Origin: Psychrobacter sp. I-STPA6b
Lineage (GTDB): Bacteria; Pseudomonadota; Gammaproteobacteria; Pseudomonadales; Moraxellaceae
Assembly: GCF_020662265.1 (NCBI RefSeq)
Contig: NZ_VEWM01000070.1
Coordinates: forward strand, 1 to 64,000
Reading direction: 5' to 3'
Length of the DNA: 64,000 bases
Below are positions 29,058 through 37,278 of the stretch, in pieces. The notes under the pieces were generated by a model that made no database searches, had not been told where the DNA came from, and worked only from the letters and a program-made list of their open reading frames with translations. Both the position numbers and the translations under genes were made by a program. Each line of letters starts with the position of its first letter. The first letter of the stretch is position 1.

Positions 29058-29114
29058 TAAATTTAGGGTGAGATTGCTTTGCTTTTAATAAAAGCACTAT
29101 TTACCCTAAATTTA
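29058..29114. repeat. Large inverted repeat with a nested hairpin
   Basis: Perfect 12-base arms TAAATTTAGGGT (29058-29069) and ACCCTAAATTTA (29103-29114) enclose 33 bases that contain a second hairpin GCTTTTAATAAAAGC. It could be a small insertion element or a structured RNA end; no T-run supports a terminator. Confidence 0.55.
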
Positions 29115-29483
29115 GCTCTCTTCTCAACATAAAATAATCTTTATTGTAAATAATAAACATAACTTTTAAAGCCTTGCTAAATTATTAAAAGCTCACGCAA
29201 AAATCTCTATGACATTACGCCAATGTTACTGTCATATTCTCTTACAAACTTAACCACCAAATATAGATAGAGTCAGGGCTATAGCCGAAATTAGAGATTG
29301 AGTTTCACCAGTAGTGATGTTAAGCTAAAACAAATAGTCATGTTGTGTCCTCCACATGACTATTTTAATTATTCCCCTCTTAAATTTAATAACATCATTA
29401 TTTTATTAATTAATAAACATTGAATACTTGTTATTGATTAAGCAATACCGACTAAATCATGTTTTAACGCTAATGGAGTTGCC

Positions 29484-30077
29484 ATGAAACTGATAAAAAA
29501 CGCCATATTTGCTGCAGTCGTATCTTGTGCAGGTATTGGCATTGCAAATGCGGAACTCATATCCAATGTTCCACTAGATACTTCTCGCTTTGAGCTTATG
29601 AGTGTCAGCCAACTCACCAATCGTGCAAATCAAAACAACCCAGACGCTCAGTTTTATTTAGCGAAGCGTTATCAAAAAGGGATTGGCATGACTCAAAACT
29701 CACAAAAAGCCATTGAGTGGTATACACGTGCTGCTGAACAAAACGTCACACCAGCACAATTAAACCTTGGTATCATGTATGCTCGTGGTGAAGGCGTTGA
29801 GCCAAATGAGCGCCTTGCTCGCTATTGGCTAGAAAAAGCTGCCCGCCGTGGTGATAACCGTGCTAGTTATACCCTTGCATTGATGGAAGAACACCAGCAA
29901 AGACTTGCTGATGCCTACAAATGGTATGACTTATCTATACGTGACGGTATGCTAGATGAAAACGTACGTAACCGCGCCCGTAGTAAAATCGGACAACTTG
30001 CACTAAACTTATCCAATGATGACATGGCAAATGCCCGTAGTCGTGCAAACATCTGGTTTCAATCGCAGTCACAATAA
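29484..30077 (+). CDS. Secreted Sel1-repeat protein
   Basis: The 197-residue product has a Sec signal peptide cleaved after ANAE at about residue 25. It carries three Sel1/TPR-like repeats with the patterns A-Q-F-Y-L-A-x-x-Y-x-x-G-x-G and A-x-x-W-Y-x-x-A-A, at about residues 50-160. Sel1 arrays are protein-binding scaffolds in the periplasm; the partner is not known. It is monocistronic and followed by a strong terminator. Confidence 0.85.
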   Translation: MKLIKNAIFAAVVSCAGIGIANAELISNVPLDTSRFELMSVSQLTNRANQNNPDAQFYLAKRYQKGIGMTQNSQKAIEWYTRAAEQNVTPAQLNLGIMYARGEGVEPNERLARYWLEKAARRGDNRASYTLALMEEHQQRLADAYKWYDLSIRDGMLDENVRNRARSKIGQLALNLSNDDMANARSRANIWFQSQSQ

Positions 30078-30146
30078 TCTGTAATACTTGTATATCTCTA
30101 AAAACTGTATATAAAATATACTCCTAAAAATAGTATAGCAATAACC

Positions 30147-30192
30147 AGACCCCAGTAACTATAGATGATAGAGAGATACTGGGGTCTTTTTA
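30147..30192 (+). terminator. Intrinsic terminator after the Sel1-repeat gene
   Basis: An 11-base-pair stem AGACCCCAGTA/TACTGGGGTCT is followed by TTTTTAT, a textbook intrinsic terminator. The remaining part of the 350-base spacer up to trhO (30193-30426) contains no other feature that I can see. Confidence 0.9.
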
Positions 30193-30426
30193 TATCTACG
30201 ATACAACCTGTCACCCCCTCTCTTTACCAGCTTACCCTTACGAAAATAAGTAAAATCCGATAGAATATACCAGCATTGAGGGAAGTTTGAATATATCCAT
30301 AACGATGGTTTTGATACCTGACCTCAATCCTGTGCTCTGTCAGCTTATCTGACTCATCACACCCTAAAGAACCCTAAACTCACTAATCATGCACTAGGTT
30401 TACGTCCTAGCCAGCAGGAGAAATGT

Positions 30427-31464
30427 ATGAATACCGCAGAAACTGTACAAAAACCCACCGAATATGACAGCGTAACCAATAATATTGTCGTTGCTGCCTT
30501 ATATAAATTTATCCGTTTTGATGACTTTGAGCAGTATCGTGAACCCATTTTAAATACCATGCTTGATAACGAAGTCAAAGGCACACTATTACTAGCATCT
30601 GAAGGTATTAATGGTACGATTGCAGGTAGCCGTGCAGGCATCGATGCGGTACTTGAGTTTTTACGCACCATTCCCGAAATTGGTACTTTTGAATACAAAG
30701 AATCTTATACTGACATCGCACCGTTTTACCGTACCAAAGTCAAACTGAAAAAAGAAATCGTCACTATGGGTGTTGAAGGTATCGACCCACTAGAGTCTGT
30801 CGGTCGTTATGTAAAACCAAGCGAATGGAATGATTTAATCAGTGACCCTGATGTACTATTGATTGACACTCGCAATGATTATGAAGTGCAGATTGGTACA
30901 TTTAAAAATGCGGTCAACCCCAAAACACAAACTTTCCGTGAGTTTCCAGAATACGTACAAAAAGAGCTTGACCCAAACAAACATAAAAAAGTAGCGATGT
31001 TCTGCACCGGCGGTATTCGCTGTGAAAAGTCCACTGCCTATTTGCGTGAGCAAGGCTTTGATGAGGTCTATCATCTAGAAGGTGGTATCCTCAAATATTT
31101 AGAAGAAATCCCTGCTGAAGAGTCTTTATGGCAAGGCGACTGTTTTGTATTTGATAACCGAGTAGCGGTCAATCATAACCTTGAAAAAGGTGAATATGAC
31201 CAGTGCTATGCTTGCCGTATGCCCATCACTGAGGAAGATAAGCAAAGCCCTGCATATGTTAAAGGTGAGTCTTGTCCACACTGCATTGATAAAGCGACTG
31301 AAGAGCAAAAAGCCCGCTTCCGTGAACGCCAACGTCAAATCCAACTGGCACAAGAACGTGGTGAATCACATATTGGCGGTGAGGTTAATGAAGTGATTGA
31401 AAAACGCCGTCAAGAAAAGCTAAAAAAGAAGCTAGAAGCAAGTTTGGAAAATGCGGGTGAGTAG
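30427..31464 (+). CDS. trhO: tRNA uridine(34) hydroxylase TrhO (rhodanese family)
   Basis: TrhO (formerly YceA) hydroxylates uridine 34 of certain tRNAs to ho5U using oxygen. The 345-residue protein has the N-terminal acylphosphatase-like region (about 20-115) and a rhodanese domain (about 135-235) with the active loop [12 protein letters not shown] cysteine-rich YACRMP/CPHC segment follows, and then a basic coiled C-terminus. GGAG precedes the ATG. It is a single gene with a downstream hairpin terminator. Confidence 0.95.
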   Translation: MNTAETVQKPTEYDSVTNNIVVAALYKFIRFDDFEQYREPILNTMLDNEVKGTLLLASEGINGTIAGSRAGIDAVLEFLRTIPEIGTFEYKESYTDIAPFYRTKVKLKKEIVTMGVEGIDPLESVGRYVKPSEWNDLISDPDVLLIDTRNDYEVQIGTFKNAVNPKTQTFREFPEYVQKELDPNKHKKVAMFCTGGIRCEKSTAYLREQGFDEVYHLEGGILKYLEEIPAEESLWQGDCFVFDNRVAVNHNLEKGEYDQCYACRMPITEEDKQSPAYVKGESCPHCIDKATEEQKARFRERQRQIQLAQERGESHIGGEVNEVIEKRRQEKLKKKLEASLENAGE

Positions 31465-31505
31465 TTAAAATAAATAGATAGTTTTTATACTGGACAAATA
31501 ATTTT

Positions 31506-31545
31506 ATAGGGCAGGTTATGCTATTGCTAACCTGCCCTATATTAT
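31506..31545 (+). terminator. Terminator after trhO
   Basis: A 13-base-pair perfect stem ATAGGGCAGGTTA/TAACCTGCCCTAT with a nine-base loop is followed by an AT-rich tail. It lies about 40 bases after the trhO stop and faces the convergent beta-lactamase gene. Confidence 0.75.
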
Positions 31546-31601
31546 TTAATATTATTTATTTCCCTTCCCAAAACTTAGCAATGTACTAAAAAGGATAAAA
31601 A

Positions 31602-32429
31602 CTAAATAATTCCTAATTGCTTTAAGCTCTCATAAGCAATTTCTTTTCTTTTAGAAAATGGCACATCTTGTGTCATATCCATATTTAAAGAAAATGAAAT
31701 AACTTGATTGTTAGGTTTAACCACCCAACCTGTAAACCAACCAATCTTTGGCTCTGTATTAATGGCTAAACCAGTTTTTCCATAAATTTTGTTGCCATTG
31801 ATAACATCAGTTAATAACATCTCATTGACCTGCTCTTGAGTTTGGTAAGAAACAGGCAGTTTTTTATTCGCCAATTTAAAGGCAAATTCAGCTTCTTGCT
31901 TAGGCGTAATTTCTAAAGGACCTACCAACCAAAAATCATCTACCTTATTACCAATATTAGAATTGCCAAACCCAATACGTTTTACCTCAGAGCTCATTTT
32001 TTCTAAGCCTATTCTTCGAGCAAGCTCTTGATAAACTGGTACTGCGGATACTTTGATTGCCTCTGTTAAAGTTAAATCTTTTTCCCACGCCTTTAACGGT
32101 CTTTTCTCTCCATTCCATTTAAAGACCTCATTTGGATTGGTCAGTCCACTTTCTATTCCGATAACGGCATTGAGCATTTTAAAGGTTGACGCTGGTACAT
32201 AGTAAGTATTGGCTCTAGCAACATTATTGCCATAAGAGGCGTAGTGATTACCATCATAAATGGTAATTACCCCATCGGTTTTGGCTTTATCAAATAAGTT
32301 ACTAATGATTGAGTTATTTATCTGCTGTTGAGGCGTTGGGACTTCTGTTTTTTGCTGAATAGTTGATGTTTGACATGCAGTCAGATTAAAAACAGCAAAT
32401 AAGACGAGTAAAGATTTTAGTGCGTTCAT
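31602..32429 (-). CDS. Class D beta-lactamase, OXA-23/OXA-24-like
   Basis: The 275-residue enzyme has a lipoprotein-type signal (LTAC, cysteine 19). The class D motifs are in place: S81-T-F-K84 with the carboxylatable lysine, S128-A-V130, FGN at 154-156 in the YGN position, W168, and K218-T-G220. The overall sequence resembles the Acinetobacter OXA-23 and OXA-24/40 carbapenem-hydrolysing groups (blocks RANTYYVPASTFKMLN, SAVPVYQELARRIG, FWLVGPLEITP). The hydrophobic bridge of OXA-23 (F110 and M221) corresponds here to L112 and I223, and the W after KTG is L221. Activity on carbapenems therefore cannot be assumed. Lower G+C than the neighbours; located between trhO and serA with no mobile element adjacent. 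Confidence 0.92.
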   Translation of the reverse strand: MNALKSLLVLFAVFNLTACQTSTIQQKTEVPTPQQQINNSIISNLFDKAKTDGVITIYDGNHYASYGNNVARANTYYVPASTFKMLNAVIGIESGLTNPNEVFKWNGEKRPLKAWEKDLTLTEAIKVSAVPVYQELARRIGLEKMSSEVKRIGFGNSNIGNKVDDFWLVGPLEITPKQEAEFAFKLANKKLPVSYQTQEQVNEMLLTDVINGNKIYGKTGLAINTEPKIGWFTGWVVKPNNQVISFSLNMDMTQDVPFSKRKEIAYESLKQLGII

Positions 32430-32630
32430 GGTGTGTCACTTATATTTTAGCTCTTAAGCTTGATAATCAAACCAATACAAAATTATTATGTTATCAACCT
32501 AATACCAGTATTATCTTAAATCAACGGTAGTATAACTTAAATAAAAAAATGATAAAGTCCAGTTTAAACATTAAATTCTGTTAATAGGTGACATACTCTC
32601 CCACACTCTTTAAATAAAAAGCCTCTCATA

Positions 32631-32666
32631 AAAAAAGAGACAAGCTCTAAAACTTGTCTCTTTTTT
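32631..32666. terminator. Terminator after serA
   Basis: A 14-base-pair stem AAAAAAGAGACAAG/CTTGTCTCTTTTTT with an eight-base loop lies just past the serA stop. It carries T-runs in both directions and isolates serA from the beta-lactamase promoter region. Confidence 0.88.
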
Positions 32667-32693
32667 ATTTAGACTATTATTCTTCAATAATGC

Positions 32694-33920
32694 TTAGAAT
32701 AACACTCGAACTCGGATAGTCTCTTTAATATCACGTAATTTATCTAGTGCAGTTGCAGAGTCATTATTATCGACATCCATTACCAGATAGCCAACATCGC
32801 CTTCTGTCATCAGGCTTTGAGCCAAGATGTTAATACCAGCATCGGCAAATGAGCGGTTAATTTGTGATAACACACCCGGTACGTTTTTATGAATGTGTAA
32901 TAAGCGGTGTGAGCCTTCTTTAACAGGGATACTGACCTCTGGGAAGTTAACCGCAGTGACTGTATCACCCATATCTGAATATTTAACAAATTTTTCAGCA
33001 ACCTCTAACCCAATATTAGCTTGTGCTTCTTGAGTCGAACCGCCGATATGTGGTGTTAAAATCACATTATCAAACTTACGTAATGGTGATTCAAACTCTT
33101 CGTCGGCAGATTTTGGCTCTTTGGGGAATACATCAACAGCAGCACCCAATAGCTTGCCAGAATCCAACGCTGATGCTAAGTCATCAATCTCAACACATGT
33201 ACCACGTGCTGCATTGATAAAGTAGCTGCCCTCTTTCATTTGGGCAAACTGCTCAGCTTTCATCATATAACGGGTGCTTGGTAGGTCTGGTACGTGTAAA
33301 GTCACTACATCAGCAGTTTGTAGTAATTCTTCTAGGCTACCAACCTGTGTGGCATTACCCAATGGCAATTTGGTAACGACGTCATGATAAATAACTTTCA
33401 TGCCCAAGCTTTCTGCCAATACAGACAACTGTGAGCCAATCGAGCCATAGCCCACGATACCCATGACTTTACCACGAACTTCATGCGAGTTTTTGGCAGA
33501 CTTACCCCAGCCACCACGATGTACCACGGCATTTTTTTCTGGTATACCACGATATAGCATGATTGCTTCTGCCAATACCAATTCTGCTACTGAACGGGTA
33601 TTTGAGTAAGGGGCATTAAATACTGGAATACCTAACTCTCGTGCTGCGTCCAAATCAACCTGATTTGTACCGATACAAAAACAACCGATAGCAACCAGCT
33701 TTTCTGCATGCTCTAATACTTCTCTAGTTAGCTGTGTGCGTGAACGAATACCAATAAAATGTGCATCTTTGATTTTTTCAATCAACTCATCTTTATCAAG
33801 TGCATGAGTGAGGTACTCAATATTGGTATAGCCTGCATCTTTTAATACTTTTAAAGCGTTATCATGCACGCCTTCTAGTAGTAAAAAACGGATTTTGTCT
33901 TTTTGTAATGATAGTGCCAT
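32694..33920 (-). CDS. serA: D-3-phosphoglycerate dehydrogenase
   Basis: SerA oxidises 3-phosphoglycerate in the first step of serine synthesis. The 408-residue protein has the E. coli-type length. It has a substrate domain split around the NAD-binding Rossmann domain (GIVGYGSIGSQ near 157), the ARG-containing INAARG motif, the catalytic histidine in LTPHIGGST, and a C-terminal ACT domain (about 335-408) for feedback by serine. It is monocistronic with its own terminator. Confidence 0.97.
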   Translation of the reverse strand: MALSLQKDKIRFLLLEGVHDNALKVLKDAGYTNIEYLTHALDKDELIEKIKDAHFIGIRSRTQLTREVLEHAEKLVAIGCFCIGTNQVDLDAARELGIPVFNAPYSNTRSVAELVLAEAIMLYRGIPEKNAVVHRGGWGKSAKNSHEVRGKVMGIVGYGSIGSQLSVLAESLGMKVIYHDVVTKLPLGNATQVGSLEELLQTADVVTLHVPDLPSTRYMMKAEQFAQMKEGSYFINAARGTCVEIDDLASALDSGKLLGAAVDVFPKEPKSADEEFESPLRKFDNVILTPHIGGSTQEAQANIGLEVAEKFVKYSDMGDTVTAVNFPEVSIPVKEGSHRLLHIHKNVPGVLSQINRSFADAGINILAQSLMTEGDVGYLVMDVDNNDSATALDKLRDIKETIRVRVLF

Positions 33921-34135
33921 CTGTTAGCCCTTTTTATTTGCTACAAAAAATAATCTGCTTATCTTATAACAAATCCCCCTTAATGTCAGGGTTAAAAATG
34001 AATAAATCCTTGCCGATTATGACTATAGCCCCAATTTTTTTGGCAACTGTAGAGCAATATTAAAGGGTGCATCCTGCTCTAAAAACTAAGTTTCTTTTTT
34101 GTAAACGTATTTTAATATGGGAAAATTAAGCAAAA

Positions 34136-34172
34136 AAAAGCCACACTACCTTTTATAGATAGTGTGGCTTTT
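34136..34172 (-). terminator. Terminator after tRNA-Gly(GCC)
   Basis: A 13-base-pair stem AAAAGCCACACTA/TAGTGTGGCTTTT follows the tRNA within ten bases. On the minus strand it is trailed by TTTTTTTG. Confidence 0.9.
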
Positions 34173-34179
34173 AAGAATC

Positions 34180-34255
34180 TGGAGCGGGAAACGAGATTCG
34201 AACTCGCGACCCCAACCTTGGCAAGGTTGTGCTCTACCAGCTGAGCTATTCCCGC
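34180..34255 (-). tRNA. tRNA-Gly(GCC)
   Basis: A 76-base cloverleaf with acceptor GCGGGAA, anticodon loop TTGCCAA between CAACC and GGTTG giving GCC, and encoded CCA. It is transcribed alone from a near-consensus promoter and closed by a strong terminator. Confidence 0.97.
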
Positions 34256-34292
34256 AATATTTGGCAATGTGTACTGCCTCAATAGGTTGGCT

Positions 34293-34320
34293 ATTTTAGC
34301 AAATTTTTTGCATCTGTCAA
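34293..34320 (-). promoter_or_regulatory. tRNA-Gly(GCC) promoter
   Basis: On the minus strand a perfect -35 box TTGACA (34315-34320) and a -10 box TAAAAT (34293-34298) are 16 bases apart, about 40 bases ahead of the tRNA. This is the best sigma-70 promoter in the window. Confidence 0.85.
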
Positions 34321-34785
34321 CAGTTTATGATGATATTTTTCAAATTTATCCATACATTATTCATAGTCGATGCAAATAAGACGATACACAGGTCTATAAG
34401 ACAGTCAATACCTACGTTTTATCAGCAAATGAATTCTCATCTACAATAAAACCCGTTATGATGCCATATACTAATGTTGCACAATGATAGGGACTGTTAA
34501 GCAAACTCTAGTCAATACACACAATATATATTGTGTGTATTGTGCGCTTCATTTTAAATGCTCTACCAGTTTAAATGGTAGAAGTGGTATAACAAGTTTT
34601 GTAATAGATTGACTATATTTTTTTACTTGTGGTTATCAAAGTTATCACTATACTAGAGTCTGTTGAACAGACCTTAAAGCAAAGTATCAGGTAGTGGCTA
34701 TATGTAGTGTTACAGATGACTGCTCTATACTGCCTTTGATTGCGACTTCAAACTACTCAAACTACGATTATTTATAAGGACTCTA
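34321..34785. other. Spacer with palindromes and a MITE end
   Basis: No gene is seen. The spacer holds a perfect 30-base palindrome (34513-34542), a seven-base hairpin (34562-34582) and a MITE-end-like GTCTGTTGAACAGAC palindrome near 34661. The promoter of the M48 gene should be in the last 150 bases. Confidence 0.5.
34513..34542. repeat. Perfect 30-bp palindrome
   Basis: Two 15-base half sites, CAATACACACAATAT and its exact complement, meet without a spacer. It may be a cruciform-forming element or a dimeric regulator operator. It is upstream of the M48 protease gene by about 240 bases and is not followed by a T-run. Confidence 0.8.
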
Positions 34786-35607
34786 ATGAAAAAGAAACTT
34801 TTAACCGGTGTGATGGCAACATCTTTGTCCGTTCTCTCCGTTACGTCTCTAAATGGCTGTAGTACAACAACCAACACGGCTGCTATTGGTAGTGACCGCC
34901 AACAGTTGCTACTGGTCTCTAGTGAGCAGGTGCTTCAAATGTCTGCCCAAAGCTATAATAAAAGCATCGCTGAGGCACGTGCAAAAGGTGTACTCGATAC
35001 TGACCCCGCCAAAGTTGCACGCCTAAAACGTATCGCTAACCGATTGATTGCTCAGGTCGGTACATATCGTAATGATGCGGCACGATGGAACTGGGAAGTA
35101 CACACCATCCGTTCTAATGAGCTCAATGCCTTTGTGATGCCTGGCGGCAAAATTATGTTTTATACTGGCATTATTGACCGCTTAAATTTAACTGATGATG
35201 AGATTGCAGCCATTATGGGACACGAGATGGCTCACGCTTTACGTGAACACACACGTGAGCGCATATCCAGTGAGATGGCAACTCGAGCAGGTATTGGCAT
35301 TGCAGCCAGTGTCTTTGGTCTATCACAGGGGCAAGCGCAGCTTGCTGGTATTGCAGGAGACCTTGGTATTAGCCGTCCACATAGCCGTACTCAAGAAGCT
35401 GAGGCAGATAAAATCGGTCTGGTTCTAGCGGCCAAAGCAGGCTATAACCCAAGAGCAGCCGTCAGTCTCTGGCAAAAAATGCAACGTGCTGCTAGCGGTG
35501 AGCCACCACAGTTTTTAAGTACCCACCCCTCAAGTAGCAACCGTATTTCTAACCTGCAAGCATTGATGCCTCAGGTATTGCCTTTATATGAGCAAGCGCG
35601 TCATTAG
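34786..35607 (+). CDS. M48-family metalloprotease lipoprotein
   Basis: The 273-residue protein has a lipoprotein signal with lipobox LNGC, then the zinc motif HEMAH beginning at residue 146 and the third ligand in QEAEADKIG. This is the M48B (LoiP/BepA-like) architecture without TPRs, so it resembles LoiP/YggG of the outer membrane, which degrades damaged envelope proteins. The ATG follows AAGGACTC. A 12-base-pair hairpin (35656-35689) and a second terminator-like hairpin follow. Confidence 0.9.
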   Translation: MKKKLLTGVMATSLSVLSVTSLNGCSTTTNTAAIGSDRQQLLLVSSEQVLQMSAQSYNKSIAEARAKGVLDTDPAKVARLKRIANRLIAQVGTYRNDAARWNWEVHTIRSNELNAFVMPGGKIMFYTGIIDRLNLTDDEIAAIMGHEMAHALREHTRERISSEMATRAGIGIAASVFGLSQGQAQLAGIAGDLGISRPHSRTQEAEADKIGLVLAAKAGYNPRAAVSLWQKMQRAASGEPPQFLSTHPSSSNRISNLQALMPQVLPLYEQARH

Positions 35608-35655
35608 TCATTAGTAACACATTAATTATTCATGACTAATTGAGTTGTCAAAGTG

Positions 35656-35689
35656 CGTTGATATGACTGAACCTAAGGTCATATCAACG
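35656..35689 (+). terminator. Hairpin downstream of the M48 gene
   Basis: Perfect 12-base arms CGTTGATATGAC/GTCATATCAACG enclose a ten-base loop; there is no T-run, so it is more likely an mRNA-end hairpin than a full terminator. Confidence 0.5.
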
Positions 35690-35708
35690 TAATCAGCAAA
35701 GCGATGAT

Positions 35709-35731
35709 AAAAGAGTCACTATGCTCTTTTT
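35709..35731 (+). terminator. Intrinsic terminator downstream of the M48 gene
   Basis: A seven-base-pair stem AAAAGAG/CTCTTTT ends in a run of five T residues. Together with the hairpin at 35656-35689 it closes the M48 transcript before the BolA-family gene. Confidence 0.65.
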
Positions 35732-35866
35732 AACGATGAGTGCTTTGACAATAAAAATTTGATGATAAAAAAAAGTGATGACTGTCACTCTTTATTCTGC
35801 CTGTATTCTCTTCGGGTCGCTCATGTATAATAAGACCTCTCTTTTGTAGCACTCAGGAGGTCGTCT

Positions 35867-36184
35867 ATGCAGACAGCCGAGCAGTTAACTCAATATTTAC
35901 AGACATTAAGCCCCTCTCATATCTCTTTGATTAATGAATCTATGAATCATGCTGGTTACTTTGAGGGTAAAGAAAGCCACTTTAAGCTAACCATTGTCAG
36001 TGAAGCATTTGCAGGCAAGCGTCTGGTTGCTCGTCACCAGCAAGTATATGCATTGGCTGAGCCACTTTTAACCAGTCATGGCGGCTCTATTCATGCACTA
36101 GCAATCCACGCCTATACGCCTGAAGAATGGCAAGCCCAAAAGCAAGCTCCTGATAGCCCTCAGTGTGCAGGACAGCGCCATTAA
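35867..36184 (+). CDS. BolA-family protein
   Basis: The 105-residue protein matches the BolA fold, with the segment FKLTIVSEAFAGKRLVARHQQVY and the HALAIHAYTPEEW end. BolA-type proteins work with monothiol glutaredoxins in [2Fe-2S] trafficking and affect morphology and stress responses. AGGAGG precedes the ATG. I do not separate BolA from IbaG by name; the length and the E-SH-F motif fit BolA better. Confidence 0.9.
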   Translation: MQTAEQLTQYLQTLSPSHISLINESMNHAGYFEGKESHFKLTIVSEAFAGKRLVARHQQVYALAEPLLTSHGGSIHALAIHAYTPEEWQAQKQAPDSPQCAGQRH

Positions 36185-36388
36185 TAGGATACGCTAACTG
36201 GTTGCCTCTGGTTACTTTTGGTGACTTTAACTACCCTGTTAAAATTCCATGATATTTCATCTCATCTATTGTTAAGTTTGTATGTTTAAGCCAGCTAGGG
36301 TCTGCTGTGGTTCATCTTTGTTTATGATGTTTGTGATACTTATTGTCCCACAATCATAGTCATACCCACGCTCGCCAAAGGATTTTTT

Positions 36389-36748
36389 ATGAAGCATTTA
36401 CATATGCTAATGGCATTACTGACTATTGCCTTATTTATCTATCAAAGCTATCGCGTCTTAACCAACCAAGCAGCAACGAATAGAAAACAGTTTATTGCAA
36501 CACATATCATCTATACCATATTAGTCATCTCTGGTGGCTGGATGCTCTGGCAACTGGTCAGCGTCAACGCCCCTGTTCAATGGGCAGTTGCCAAGATTAT
36601 TCTCCTTATCGCCGCCATTAGTGCCAGTATTAAAGCGTTTCGTAACTCAGCAACACCATCACAACAAAAGGTCGGTATATTAATCTCTTCAGTTGCTTAT
36701 ATTGGTATTGTTATACTTGCATTTACCAAACCAGATAACTGGTTTTAA
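36389..36748 (+). CDS. SirB-family inner membrane protein
   Basis: The 119-residue hydrophobic protein has four membrane spans and matches the SirB/YchQ pattern: an early HLHM, then a loop with TNRKQF, and KAFRN before the last span. SirB was named for effects on invasion gene expression, but its molecular function is unknown. It is read in the same direction as the BolA-family gene but about 200 bases apart. Confidence 0.7.
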   Translation: MKHLHMLMALLTIALFIYQSYRVLTNQAATNRKQFIATHIIYTILVISGGWMLWQLVSVNAPVQWAVAKIILLIAAISASIKAFRNSATPSQQKVGILISSVAYIGIVILAFTKPDNWF

Positions 36749-36844
36749 AGAGCAAACTCAGCTTATTGATACGTCCTAAAAACAACTATCAATGAAACAA
36801 TTACCAATATTAATGTGCCCCAGCTATACCACGGAGTATCTACC

Positions 36845-37252
36845 ATGAATAAGTTATCACAGTCTCTATTGCTTAGTATCACAGGTGCAGCACTTATGCT
36901 AACTGGGTGTGCAACCACTAACAGTATCAGCCCACAGTATGTTGCACCAAACACTTACCAAAGCTATGACTGTGCAGCGCTTAACCAAGAGCTTAACCGT
37001 GTCCATGCTTATATTGAGCAAACTCAAAAACAACAGTCTACCTTCTCAACGACTGGAGTTGGTATTGGGGTTTCTGCTGGGCGCTGGGGTATTTCACCTA
37101 ACATTTCTTTAGGTATTGGTAAAAGTAGCAGTACACAAGCCCGTGATAATAAGCTATCACGCCTCTATGGTGAACGTGATGCACTGATTCAATCAGCCCG
37201 CCTCAAAAAATGTGCGTTTGCATCAGGTATGAAAGTGTTTGGTGAGTCCTAA
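36845..37252 (+). CDS. Small lipoprotein of unknown function
   Basis: The 135-residue product has lipobox LTGC at about residue 22. It has a conserved-looking YDCAALNQELNRV segment, a glycine-rich GVGIGVSAG middle that could insert into or lie on a membrane, and a C-terminal cysteine in LKKCAF. The ATG at 36845 is preceded by GGAG; an in-frame ATG at 36815 is less good. Function unknown. Confidence 0.75.
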   Translation: MNKLSQSLLLSITGAALMLTGCATTNSISPQYVAPNTYQSYDCAALNQELNRVHAYIEQTQKQQSTFSTTGVGIGVSAGRWGISPNISLGIGKSSSTQARDNKLSRLYGERDALIQSARLKKCAFASGMKVFGES

Positions 37253-37278
37253 GATAATTTAGGCATTTAGGCATTCAC

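Larger units (their letters stand above)
28820..29483. other. Long spacer with a MITE-like element and inverted repeats
   Basis: No gene is seen in these 660 bases. They hold the intact MITE-like element (28887-29002), a large inverted repeat (29058-29114) and otherwise AT-rich sequence with homopolymer runs up to the Sel1-repeat gene. Confidence 0.6.
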
